From Lysobacteraceae bacterium (GTDB lineage Bacteria; Pseudomonadota; Gammaproteobacteria; Xanthomonadales; Rhodanobacteraceae): DNA of 63,498 bases. The translations under genes were made by a program, and so were the position numbers. The notes under the pieces were generated by a model. It was not told the origin of the DNA. It did not search any database and worked only from the letters and a program-made list of their open reading frames with translations. How positions within the stretch are numbered: the first letter of the stretch is position 1; each line of letters starts with the position of its first letter. This document shows positions 54,876-63,313 of the stretch, in pieces. The stretch covers positions 1 through 63,498 of the forward strand of contig JAGWNA010000011.1 of the NCBI GenBank assembly GCA_028871555.1, written 5' to 3'.

Positions 54876-57800
54876 CTACGGCTCCGGTTCCCTGGCGGCG
54901 TTCACCGTGGCCTTGCGCTCCTGCCGGCCCCAGCCCACGGCCGGACCACGCAGCGCCGTCGACACGGACCTCACCACCACGTAGTACATCAGCTGGCGAT
55001 AACCGAAGCGCTGCAGCACCAGCCACCACAGCAGGCTCCACTTTTCCTTCTTTTCCATGGCGAAGGCCAGCGCGGCTCCGGCCAGATCCACCGCCATGAA
55101 CACGGCATAGAAGACCCCGACCCGGATCAGGTTGTCGGGGTTGAACTGGCCGCGATGCTGCAGGTAATCGATGCCGGTGGAGATGATCTGCCAGACCAGC
55201 AGCAGATCGACCAGCGGCGACACCACCGAAAAGACGATCTGGAACAGCCATACCTGCGGCAACGCCACCATGCCGAGCGCGCCATAGCGCGGACGGAAGG
55301 TGGCGTCGCGGTGTTTCCACAGGCATTGCAGGGTGCCGTAGGCCCAGCGGAAACGCTGGCGGGCGAGCCCGCGCATGCTGTCCGGCGCCTCGGTCCAGGC
55401 GATCGCCTCGCTGTCGAACAGTGTCTTGTAACCGGCCTTCTGGATCGCGATGGTCAGATCCTGGTCCTCGGCCAGGGTTTCGCCCGGGAAGCCGCCCAGC
55501 CGTTCCAGCGCCTCGCGGCGCCATGCACCGACGGCACCCGGCACCACGGTGATCGCGCCGAGCGCGGCCAGCGCCCGGCGCTCGAGGTTTTGCGCGGTGA
55601 TGTATTCCAGCGCCTGCCACCAGGTGATCAGGTTGATCCGGTTGCCGACCTTGGCGTTGCCGGCCACCGCACCGACCCGCGGGTCGGCGAACCAGCGCAC
55701 CAGATACGCGATGGTGTCGGGCTCGAACTGGGTGTCGGCGTCCAGCGCCACGATGATCGAGCCGCGCGCCTCGCGCAGTGCGGTGTTGACTGCATGGGCC
55801 TTGCCGCCATTGGCCGTGGTGATCAAGCGCACCCGCGGCTCGTTCGCGTAATGCGCGCCGACCACCGCCGAAGTGGCATCGACGGAGCCGTCGTCGACAA
55901 CGATGATCTCCAGCTTCGGATAGCGGCTCGCCAGAATCCGCCGGATCGAGCTGACGATCACCTTCTCCTCGTTGTAGGCCGGAATCAGCACCGACACCAG
56001 CGCCGGATCGTCGCCGATCGATGGCGGCGTGCGGCGCCGGTCGCGCAGCCAGTTCAGCAGGCCCAGAGCGCCCAGCAGCAGCAGCCGGGCTATCCCGAGC
56101 CAGATCGCCGCGAGAAACAGCGCCCGCAGCAGGTGCCCGAACCAGCCCAGGGTGAGGAACACCGAGCGATCGGCCAGCCGCGACAGCGAACCCGGCGGCA
56201 GCGGCGGCATGCCCTGGTCGCGGGACAGTCCGGCCAGCGTGGACACGGTGACGAACTGATAGCCCTGCGCGCGCAGGCCGTCGATGATGCGCGGCAGCGC
56301 TTCCACCGTATTGGCTCGATCGCCGCCGCCGTCGTGCAGCAGCACCACCTGGCCGTGCCGGTCCGAGCCGGTGGCGGTGGCCTGGGTCAGCACCCGGCTG
56401 ACGATCAGGTCCGCCGGCGGGCGCTGCCAGTCGTCCGGATCGATGTGCAGGCCCACCGCGATGTAACCCATCTTCTGCGCCAGCTGGATCGGCACCAGTT
56501 CGTCGGCGGTGGTCGGTTCGGCATCGCCGAAATACGGCGCGCGGAACAGCCGCATCGAGCGCCCGGTCAGCGCCTCGAACAGGCGCTGGGTGGCGTTGAG
56601 TTCCAGCGCCGTGATGCCCGGCGTGGTGTCGCCGAGATTGGGGTGGGTGAAGGTGTGGTTGCCGACGTCGTGGCCCTCGTCGACCTCGCGCTGCACCAGC
56701 CTGGGCGACGATTCGGCATTCTCGCCGACGATGAAGAACGTGGCCGGCACGTGCTTCGCCTTGAGGATGTCGAGGATCTGCGGCGTCCATTGCGGGTCCG
56801 GGCCATCGTCGAAGGTCAGCGCGATCTTGTGCGGCAGCGTGCCCACGCGCTGGATCACGTAGGACGAAGGCAGGCTGGTGTAGCTCTCGTCGTCGATGTC
56901 GCCGGTGTCTTTCTCGACCTCGAAGGTGCGCGCGCCGGGCGCCGGCTGGGAGGCGATCTGCAGCACTTCGCCCTCGCCCTCGATGTCGATGTCCTCGCCC
57001 TGGCCGATCTGCGCCAGCTGTGCCGGCGCCGCGGCGTCGTAGTCGCGCCCCAGCAGCGGCCAGATCGACGGATCCTCCGAACCCAGCCGCCACACCGCGT
57101 AGCCGTAGGGCTTGTAGGTATCGGCGGCGTGGATCTGGTTGTACGCAGTGACGCCGTCGAGAAACCAGACCTGGTGCACCGTGCCGTCGTCCTCGCTGTA
57201 CGAGAAATGCGGGTTCTGCGTATCCGCGTCGAAGCTGATGTCGGCCTGCGCGTCCGCCGCGCGATCCATGGTGTCCTGGAAGGTCAGCGTCTCGGCGTTC
57301 TGCCCGCGCGCCCAGTCGTAGCCGTAGCTGCCGATCGCGATGATGGTCTGGTCCGGATCGAGCACCTTCATGCGCTTGTCGAGCGTGTCCTCGAACCAGG
57401 TTTCCCCGGCGATGCTGCCGGGATCCCTGCCGGCCCAGTGCTCGTCGTAGGCCATCAGCAGCTCGAAATCGACGATGTCGGCGTACGCGGCATAGTCCCA
57501 CGTCGCGTCGTCGAACGGCACCGACAGCACGATCGCCCAGCCGTGCGGCGCGAACGCATCGGACAGCTCCGACAGGAACGCCTGCAGGTTTTTCTGTGCG
57601 CTGCCGGGCACCTCCTCGAAGTCGACAGTCACGCCCTGGAACTTGTTGGCGGCGAGGAAATCGACGATCTGCGCGATGCGCGCCTGCCGCATGGCAGGAT
57701 CCGCCAGCAGGCGTGCGAGGCCCGGGCCGTCCCAGACGCTGTCCGCGGCGTTTTGCAGGAGCGGCAGGATCGGCGTCGACGGCTTGACCCGGCGGATCAG

Positions 57801-58289
57801 GTCGAACGCCTTGGCGTCGACACTGGTTTTCAGCGCCATCTGCGGTCCGCTCAGGCTCATCCAGGTGGGGATGACCCAGTCCAGCGAGGGCAGCGCACGC
57901 TTCAGCGAGGCGTAGCTGCCGTCATCCCAGTTCACGTAGAACCCGATCGCCAGTGCCCGGCCGGCCGGCTTGGCCAGCGCGGACGGCCGGAGCTTCGACG
58001 GATTGCCGTGCGGATTGCGCACCCGATGCGCGTGCAGCAGTTTCTGCCTGGCCAGCACTTCCGCCGCCAACCGCGCCGCCGGTTTCAGCAGCCCCGGTAC
58101 CGCCGCCACCGAGTGCAGCCCCTTGCCGCGACTGCCCAGCTTCAGTCCGGCCATGCTCGGCCCGATCAGCAAACTGGCCGCGAACGCCACCACGAACAAC
58201 GTGCTGACGACGCCCGCCAGCAGCCCGAGCCGCGAGATATGGCTGGCCCGTCGACCGGTGGGGTCGAAGAAGATCGGTTTCTTTTGCAT
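54876..58289 (-). CDS. GH18-CE4-GT2 fusion membrane glycan enzyme
   Basis: A 1137-aa protein joining three enzymes. A TM at 22-43 is followed by a GH18 domain (about 112-430) whose site GVTVDFEEVP keeps D223 and E225. A CE4 deacetylase (about 480-690) has TFDDGP (D494, D495), H545 and H549 in NHTFTHP, RAPYFGD and LHDGGGD. A TM region at 708-745 leads to a GT2 synthase (about 763-1000) with VVDDGS, ALDADTQF, AEDQDL and Q978-RFRW, the processive-synthase motif, and several C-terminal TMs. It should make, deacetylate and trim a beta-linked N-acetylhexosamine glycan, with GT2 inside and the other domains in the periplasm. It is followed by convergent uvrD. Confidence 0.92.
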   Translation of the reverse strand: MQKKPIFFDPTGRRASHISRLGLLAGVVSTLFVVAFAASLLIGPSMAGLKLGSRGKGLHSVAAVPGLLKPAARLAAEVLARQKLLHAHRVRNPHGNPSKLRPSALAKPAGRALAIGFYVNWDDGSYASLKRALPSLDWVIPTWMSLSGPQMALKTSVDAKAFDLIRRVKPSTPILPLLQNAADSVWDGPGLARLLADPAMRQARIAQIVDFLAANKFQGVTVDFEEVPGSAQKNLQAFLSELSDAFAPHGWAIVLSVPFDDATWDYAAYADIVDFELLMAYDEHWAGRDPGSIAGETWFEDTLDKRMKVLDPDQTIIAIGSYGYDWARGQNAETLTFQDTMDRAADAQADISFDADTQNPHFSYSEDDGTVHQVWFLDGVTAYNQIHAADTYKPYGYAVWRLGSEDPSIWPLLGRDYDAAAPAQLAQIGQGEDIDIEGEGEVLQIASQPAPGARTFEVEKDTGDIDDESYTSLPSSYVIQRVGTLPHKIALTFDDGPDPQWTPQILDILKAKHVPATFFIVGENAESSPRLVQREVDEGHDVGNHTFTHPNLGDTTPGITALELNATQRLFEALTGRSMRLFRAPYFGDAEPTTADELVPIQLAQKMGYIAVGLHIDPDDWQRPPADLIVSRVLTQATATGSDRHGQVVLLHDGGGDRANTVEALPRIIDGLRAQGYQFVTVSTLAGLSRDQGMPPLPPGSLSRLADRSVFLTLGWFGHLLRALFLAAIWLGIARLLLLGALGLLNWLRDRRRTPPSIGDDPALVSVLIPAYNEEKVIVSSIRRILASRYPKLEIIVVDDGSVDATSAVVGAHYANEPRVRLITTANGGKAHAVNTALREARGSIIVALDADTQFEPDTIAYLVRWFADPRVGAVAGNAKVGNRINLITWWQALEYITAQNLERRALAALGAITVVPGAVGAWRREALERLGGFPGETLAEDQDLTIAIQKAGYKTLFDSEAIAWTEAPDSMRGLARQRFRWAYGTLQCLWKHRDATFRPRYGALGMVALPQVWLFQIVFSVVSPLVDLLLVWQIISTGIDYLQHRGQFNPDNLIRVGVFYAVFMAVDLAGAALAFAMEKKEKWSLLWWLVLQRFGYRQLMYYVVVRSVSTALRGPAVGWGRQERKATVNAAREPEP

Positions 58290-58605
58290 GCCGGAGTTTA
58301 TTCGACGGATGTCCCTTGCGTGCCAGTTTGTCAGGTGGCTGGTGAACCCCGATTGAGCGGCTGGCGATCACCCGGGACGCCGGCGCACGGTCTGCGCATC
58401 CCGGGCACGGCAGCGGCGTCGGCGAAACACGTCGAACGCAGCCGTTTCGAACTGGCGCGCAACGATGCCCGACCCACGCCTCGTATGCGATGCGAATGCC
58501 AGCTGAACACCGGGCCAGGACCGGGGCAATCTGCGGCCGATCACGCGGTCAGAGGCATCGCCGCCCGCTGCATCGCCGCCCGCTGCATCGACAACCCGTC
58601 TGCCC
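58290..58605 (+). other. intergenic region between the GH18-CE4-GT2 gene and a small membrane protein
   Basis: A 316-nt stretch with no supported gene; it must contain the promoters of the two divergent genes. The only structure I see is a tandem 15-bp repeat at 58555-58584 just before the small gene. Confidence 0.5.
58555..58590 (+). repeat. short tandem repeat
   Basis: GCATCGCCGCCCGCT occurs twice in direct succession (58555-58569, 58570-58584), followed by a third GCATCG (58585-58590). It ends 15 nt before the start of the small membrane protein. Confidence 0.85.
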
Positions 58606-58932
58606 ATGAATCAACCCCAGCCGCTCGACAATGACATCTGCGTGCACATCTTCACCGCGTCGGCGGCGATGGTCGGCGTGTGCCTGACGGTGATCGGGAT
58701 CATCCGGCTGGTGATCGTGCGGCACAAGGCGGATCTGTTCGTGGACGATCTGCTGGCGACGGACGCGGTGCTGTACCTGCTGTCGTGCCTGCTTGCGTAC
58801 TGGGCACTGCGCACCCGCAGCATCCTACGCAATCACCGGCTCGAGCGCATTGCCGATGCGATATTCCTGCTTGCGCTGACGCTCACCGCGGTCATTGCGG
58901 CATTCATCGCGCTGGCGATCTCGGTAGCCTGA
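58606..58932 (+). CDS. small membrane protein with three predicted TM segments
   Basis: A 108-aa protein. Three hydrophobic segments are visible: about 20-38 (ASAAMVGVCLTVIGIIRLV), 50-67 (ATDAVLYLLSCLLAYWAL) and 83-106 (DAIFLLALTLTAVIAAFIAL). The remainder is polar. I do not recognise the family by name; proteins of this type occur in Burkholderia/Rhodanobacter-type genomes as hypothetical. The stop is 18 nt before the end of convergent hemY. Confidence 0.75.
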   Translation: MNQPQPLDNDICVHIFTASAAMVGVCLTVIGIIRLVIVRHKADLFVDDLLATDAVLYLLSCLLAYWALRTRSILRNHRLERIADAIFLLALTLTAVIAAFIALAISVA

Positions 58933-58950
58933 GTCAGCCGGCCACCGCGC

Positions 58951-60207
58951 TCACCCGGGCAGCCTCGGCATGCCATGCTGGTCGCGCTCCTCGATGGCGA
59001 CGGGACGGGTATCGGGCTGACCGGCATGGTTGCCCGGCGGCAACGGAACGATCCCCTCGCCGCGACCGAAAGCCAGCGCGTTGCGATAGCACAGCAGCGA
59101 CAACGCGGTGTCGTCCCGGCCTGCGAAGGTGTCGCCCAGCGCCTCCCAGGCGGCTGCCGCGGGAGCCAGCGCCAGCGAACGCTCGAGCGCACGTTGCGCC
59201 TGGCCCCACAGTTTGAGTCGCACGCACATGCGGCCGAGCGTGAGCAGCAGGGCGGCGTCGTTCGGGTGTGCATCGAGCCAGCCTTCGGCGCGACGCAGAC
59301 GAGCCTCGAGGTCGTCGCGACCCAGCGCGCCGTAGGTCTCGATCAATAACGGCGACCACTCCCGCCGCAGCGCGGATTCCAGTTCGTCCATGGCCGGCAG
59401 CACCAGACCGAAACCAGCCGCGCGCCTGGCATACGCATCGATGATTGCCGGCACCCTCCGCTGCGCCTTCGGCAATTGCGACCACAGCGCATTGAGCATG
59501 GCACCGCCGGTTGCCGCCTTGAGGTTCGCGGCAAGCACCTGCGCTTCGAGCGCCGCATAGCCTCGCGTGCCAAGCACGGCGCTTTTCCTCAGCGGTTCGA
59601 GTGCATCGCGGGCACGCCGGGGGTCGCCGCTGGCCAGTGCCGCCAGTGCCAGTTCGCGCCAGCCGCCGGGAGTCAGGGTACCCTTGTCGGCTTCCGGCAC
59701 CAGCAATGCCAATGCTTCAGCCGGCTTGCCTTCGCCGCGAAGCATGCGGGCACGCAATACGCGGGCCGCCTGCGGAGCGGATTGCGATGCACGGTCAAGC
59801 GCTTCCAGCGCCCGGACATGCTCGCCGCGGCGTGAGGCCGCCTCGGCCGCTGCCAGCAAGGCCGGGCCACGCAGGCTGTCCAGCCGGGCGGCACCGTTGA
59901 GATCGCGCTCGGCATCGCCGTGGCGGCCTTCGATCAAGGCAATCAGGCCATCGCTCATCCGCTGCTGGCTGATCCGCCGATGCCGCCGTGAAAACGCGCC
60001 GAACGGCCAGCGCAGAAAACGCCACAGCACGGCCAGCATGATCCACGCCAGCGCCAGCAGCAGGACCGCGGCAACCACCGTGCTCTCTACCCGCCAGCCG
60101 TGCATCCGCAACAGCACATAACCGGGATCTTCCGCCACCCAATGCCAGCCGAATGCGGCCAGCAGCGCGGCGCTCGCCAGCACCAGGATCCCGCGCCACA
60201 ACCTCAT
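58951..60207 (-). CDS. hemY: heme biosynthesis-associated TPR protein HemY
   Basis: A 418-aa inner-membrane protein. Two TM segments lie at the N-terminus (GILVLASAALLAAFGWHWVA and VVAAVLLLALAWIMLAVLW), followed by the HemY_N region PFGAFSRRHRRISQQRMSDGLIALIEG and tetratricopeptide-type helices to the C-terminus. It is not the protoporphyrinogen oxidase of Gram-positives that shares the name. Its enzymatic role is unclear; it always follows hemX in the hem cluster of proteobacteria. The start at 60207 overlaps the hemX stop by four bases. Confidence 0.9.
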   Translation of the reverse strand: MRLWRGILVLASAALLAAFGWHWVAEDPGYVLLRMHGWRVESTVVAAVLLLALAWIMLAVLWRFLRWPFGAFSRRHRRISQQRMSDGLIALIEGRHGDAERDLNGAARLDSLRGPALLAAAEAASRRGEHVRALEALDRASQSAPQAARVLRARMLRGEGKPAEALALLVPEADKGTLTPGGWRELALAALASGDPRRARDALEPLRKSAVLGTRGYAALEAQVLAANLKAATGGAMLNALWSQLPKAQRRVPAIIDAYARRAAGFGLVLPAMDELESALRREWSPLLIETYGALGRDDLEARLRRAEGWLDAHPNDAALLLTLGRMCVRLKLWGQAQRALERSLALAPAAAAWEALGDTFAGRDDTALSLLCYRNALAFGRGEGIVPLPPGNHAGQPDTRPVAIEERDQHGMPRLPG

Positions 60208-61319
60208 GGTCTGGCCCTGCCCGCAGCCGTGGCGGCAGCCGCCGGGGCGGTGCCATCGACGCCCTGCTTCAGCGCATGCACGGCACGCAGATTGCGCAGT
60301 TCGCCGAGCGCGGCGCCAAGCTGCACCGGTGCAGCCGGCGGCAACACGGCAGCCAGTTGCCGCAGCGTGGCGCGTGCCTGCCGCACGGCCGGGGCGCTGT
60401 CGTCGAAGCGGGTCGACAGGCTCTCCTGCACGCGCCGCAGTGCAGCCGCATAGGCGCTGCCGTCGTACGCCAGCAGCGCGGCCTGCGCGTGCGCCAGATC
60501 GAGCTCGGTCAGTTCGCGGGCAAAGCGCGCGTCGGCGACGGCCAGCGGTGCGCCGTGGTCGCGCTGCACACTGATCACCCCTGCCAGCGCATGGAGAATG
60601 CGTGCCCATACGCCCTGCGACGGGGTGGAGCCAGGATTGTCCAGCGGCTTCAGCGGCCACGCAGCCAACCCGCTGCGCAGTTCGGTCAACTGCTGCAGTG
60701 CGCTGACCCGACTGGCCGGCTGGCTCCTGACCAACGCCTCGCGTTCGGCGTCGATGCTCTGGCGCACACCCGAGAACGCGCCATCGTTGACCGCGGCCAG
60801 GGTCTGGTCGGCCAGCGCATACGCCGCGGCCGCACCCTGCGCATCGTGGAACAGCGTGTAGCGCTCGTTCGCCATGCGCAGCAACGATTCGGTTTCATCC
60901 AGCAGCGTCGCGTCGTGACCGGACAGGCTCTTCTCGGCCAGCTTCGCCACCGCGTCCTCGAGGTTGCGCGTGCGTTCGTCCTGGCTGAGCAGCTCCTCGC
61001 GCAGCGACCGGTTCACCTGGGCCGCATCGCTCAGGCGCTGATCCAGGCTGGCGCTCTGGCCGCTCACGCTGCTCAGGGTGGCTTCCAGTGCGCCCACCCG
61101 CCGCTGCAGCGCGGCCATCTCGCGGCTGTCCGCGGCGCTGCCCCGCATCTGTTGCCATTGACGCCAGCTGGCGTAGCCGGAAACGCCCACTGCCAGCAGC
61201 GACAGCAACAATGCCAGCGCAAGACTGCCGCTGGCGGGCGCCGCGCGCGGCGGACGCACTGGATCAGGACGGGCGCCCGCGGACGCGACGGGCTCGTTCG
61301 GTTGGTCTGCGTTGCTCAT
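60204..61319 (-). CDS. hemX: HemX-type membrane protein
   Basis: A 371-aa protein with a short cytosolic N-terminus rich in Pro/Ala, one TM (about 32-51, GSLALALLLSLLAVGVSGY), a coiled-coil region (about 65-135) and a C-terminal periplasmic helical domain (LLDETESLLRMANERYTLFHD is typical). It was once named uroporphyrinogen-III methyltransferase but lacks SAM-binding motifs here. Its operon position between hemD and hemY suggests a scaffold role in heme synthesis. Confidence 0.88.
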   Translation of the reverse strand: MSNADQPNEPVASAGARPDPVRPPRAAPASGSLALALLLSLLAVGVSGYASWRQWQQMRGSAADSREMAALQRRVGALEATLSSVSGQSASLDQRLSDAAQVNRSLREELLSQDERTRNLEDAVAKLAEKSLSGHDATLLDETESLLRMANERYTLFHDAQGAAAAYALADQTLAAVNDGAFSGVRQSIDAEREALVRSQPASRVSALQQLTELRSGLAAWPLKPLDNPGSTPSQGVWARILHALAGVISVQRDHGAPLAVADARFARELTELDLAHAQAALLAYDGSAYAAALRRVQESLSTRFDDSAPAVRQARATLRQLAAVLPPAAPVQLGAALGELRNLRAVHALKQGVDGTAPAAAATAAGRARP

Positions 61320-61375
61320 GTGCGCATGCTAGCAGCCCGTGCGCCACGGTTCGCAGCAAGGCAGCGTGAAGAAGC

Positions 61376-62167
61376 TCAGGTTCCGCCGGCACAGGGATTC
61401 GCGGACCGGCCACAGGCTGCCAGCAGATCGGCCGGCAGGGCCGAAGCGGCCAGTTTGATGCGGCAAAAACCGGCCTTGCCGGCGGCTACCACCAGGCGCT
61501 CGCTGCTGACCACCGCCGTCGCGGCGCACAGCCGGGCCAATGCCGGCGGCGGCAGGAGCCGGCCCAGGTTGTGCAGTGCCTCGGCACTGGACAACAGCAC
61601 CAGCGACGTGAGCGGCAACTGCAGCAATGCGTCGACGTGGCGGCGGTCCAGCCGCGGTGCCGCGCGCTGGTAGACGTGCACCTCGCGCAACCGCGCTCCA
61701 CGCGCGGCAAGTGCTTCGCGCAACAGGCCTCGTCCTCCCGGCGCACCGATCAAGGCCACGCGACGGTCGACCAGTTCCTGCAGCGCCGGATGGTCGAGCA
61801 TGCCTTCGCTATCCTGCCGCGACGGCACCAGCGGCGATTCGATGCCATGCTGGCGCAGCGCCTGCGCCGTGCCCTGCCCGACTGCCATCACCGCGGCACG
61901 GGTACGCAGCGGCGCCAGGGCAGCGGCAAAACGCACCGCCGCCCGGCTGCTGAAGATCAGCACGTCCTCTGCCAGCGCCGCGCGCAAACCGGCCCGCGCC
62001 GGCGCCTCGTCGGCCGGGCCGCACACGGCCAGTCCCGGCAACAGAAGCGGCACACCGCCAGCCTTGCGCACCTGTTGTGCCAGGCCTGCAGCCGTACCGG
62101 CCGGACGGGTGATCACCACGACCCGCCCCTGCAAATCCACACTTTTGATCGAAGCCCCCCGCTGCAC
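61376..62167 (-). CDS. hemD: uroporphyrinogen-III synthase
   Basis: Closes hydroxymethylbilane to uroporphyrinogen III with ring-D inversion. The 263-aa protein shows the HEM4 pattern: VVITRPAGTAAGLAQQVRKAG, FSSRAAVRFAAALAP, MAVGQGTAQALRQHGI, GAPGGRGLLREALAARGA and YQRAAP. The family is poorly conserved, so the operon context with hemX and hemY supports it. The start is a GTG at 62167 with AGGGGG at a good distance; the internal GTG at 62140 has none. hemC is not in the window. Confidence 0.9.
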   Translation of the reverse strand: MQRGASIKSVDLQGRVVVITRPAGTAAGLAQQVRKAGGVPLLLPGLAVCGPADEAPARAGLRAALAEDVLIFSSRAAVRFAAALAPLRTRAAVMAVGQGTAQALRQHGIESPLVPSRQDSEGMLDHPALQELVDRRVALIGAPGGRGLLREALAARGARLREVHVYQRAAPRLDRRHVDALLQLPLTSLVLLSSAEALHNLGRLLPPPALARLCAATAVVSSERLVVAAGKAGFCRIKLAASALPADLLAACGRSANPCAGGT

Positions 62168-62261
62168 CTGTGTCCCCCTGCGTCCACTGGCTGCCTTGGC
62201 CTCATTGTAGCGGGCGCCTTACACTTGTGGGCCTTTCCCTGCTCACGGATCCCCGATCAAC

Positions 62262-62732
62262 GTGACCATCACCGACCGACTCACCCAGGCACAAGAGCTG
62301 GTCCAGTTCATCCGTGACGAAATTCCGCTGGCCCATGCCATGGATCTGCAACTGGGCAGTTGCGACGGCGATACCTTCAGCCTGCTGGCGCCGCTGGCAC
62401 CGAACGTCAACGACAAGGGCTGTGCCTTCGGCGGCAGCCTGCTCAGCCTGATGACCTTGAGCGGCTGGGGGCTGGTGGAACTGGCGCTGCGCCGGCGCGG
62501 CGAGTCCTGCGACGTATTCGTGGCCGAATCCACGGTGCGCTACCTGGCGCCGCTGTGGCAGGATTTCCACAGCGAGTCGCGGCTGGCCGCGGATGCCAGC
62601 TGGGAGACCTTCTTTCGTACCCTGAGCCTGCGTGGCCGCGCCCGCATCGAAGTGGTCAGCGTGGTGCCTGGCAGCCATGGCCAGCCGGCCGCCACGCTTG
62701 GCGCGCGCTACGTCGCCAAGCGGCGCCATTGA
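62262..62732 (+). CDS. YiiD_C-type thioesterase domain protein
   Basis: A 156-aa hot-dog-fold thioesterase-like protein. It has the family pattern IPLAHAMDLQLGSCDGDTFSLLAPLAPNVNDKGCAFGG (shortened here), then SLLSLMTLSGWGLVELALR and VFVAESTVRYLAPL, as in the C-terminal domain of E. coli YiiD. The GNAT domain of YiiD is absent. The start is a GTG at 62262. It is divergent from hemD. Substrate unknown, probably an acyl-CoA or acyl carrier thioester. Confidence 0.87.
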   Translation: MTITDRLTQAQELVQFIRDEIPLAHAMDLQLGSCDGDTFSLLAPLAPNVNDKGCAFGGSLLSLMTLSGWGLVELALRRRGESCDVFVAESTVRYLAPLWQDFHSESRLAADASWETFFRTLSLRGRARIEVVSVVPGSHGQPAATLGARYVAKRRH

Positions 62733-62797
62733 ACTGGCAAAGACTTAAGGCCGCCGCTTGCGGCAGAATGGCCGGGCCATTCATCGGGAGACGACCC

Positions 62798-63211
62798 ATG
62801 CGACGCATCCTGGGCATTCTTGCCATGTTGTCCGTGCTGCTGCCGGCCGGCTGTGCCACCCAGAACCGCAGTGACACCCTGACTGCCACGCTCACCGCCT
62901 ACGGCAGCACGTTGCGCTGGGGTGATTTCCAGAGTGCGGCACTTTTCATCGATCCGAAAATCCGCGCTGCGCATCCGCTGAGCGATCTGGATCTGGCGCG
63001 CTACAAGCAGGTGCGGGTGACCGAATACGACAGCGGCAGCGGCCCGGTGCCGCTGGACGATCTCGACGTGCAGCAGACGGCCCGCATCAGCCTGGTCAAC
63101 ATCCACACCCAGTCCGAACGCACGATCGTCGACCACCAGACCTGGCACTACGACGAAAAGACCAGGCACTGGTGGCTGACCAGCGGCCTGCCCGACATCA
63201 CCCGGGACTGA
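62798..63211 (+). CDS. small lipoprotein
   Basis: A 137-aa protein with a lipoprotein signal peptide; the lipobox LLPAGC places the lipidated Cys at residue 19. The mature part has LTAYGSTLRWGDFQSAALFID near the N-terminus, typical of a family of short lipoproteins in Xanthomonadaceae related to nuclear transport factor 2-like folds; that relation is inference. The gene follows the thioesterase after 65 nt on the same strand, perhaps with its own promoter (a CAGAAT -10-like box at 62764). Function unknown. Confidence 0.82.
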   Translation: MRRILGILAMLSVLLPAGCATQNRSDTLTATLTAYGSTLRWGDFQSAALFIDPKIRAAHPLSDLDLARYKQVRVTEYDSGSGPVPLDDLDVQQTARISLVNIHTQSERTIVDHQTWHYDEKTRHWWLTSGLPDITRD

Positions 63212-63260
63212 CCCGCGCGCGACAAGCGGACGGGGGCAGCCGGCTGTCGCGCACTGTCCG

Positions 63261-63266
63261 TATAAT
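63261..63266 (+). promoter_or_regulatory. -10 box for the rhodanese-like gene
   Basis: A perfect TATAAT, 47 nt before the start at 63314. The -35 region is not clear. Confidence 0.55.
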
Positions 63267-63313
63267 CGCCGGTTTACCCGGATCGGCGCGCTGCAGCGCC
63301 TGTGGAACGACAG

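Noticed and set aside
58555..58590. Possible CRISPR-like array
   Set aside because: Only two full 15-bp units in direct contact with no spacers; a simple tandem repeat.
54306..58634. A 1442-aa open frame antisense to the GH18-CE4-GT2 gene
   Set aside because: It has no recognisable domain, is rich in Arg/His/Gln from the codon shadow of the GC-rich opposite strand, and would overlap uvrD.
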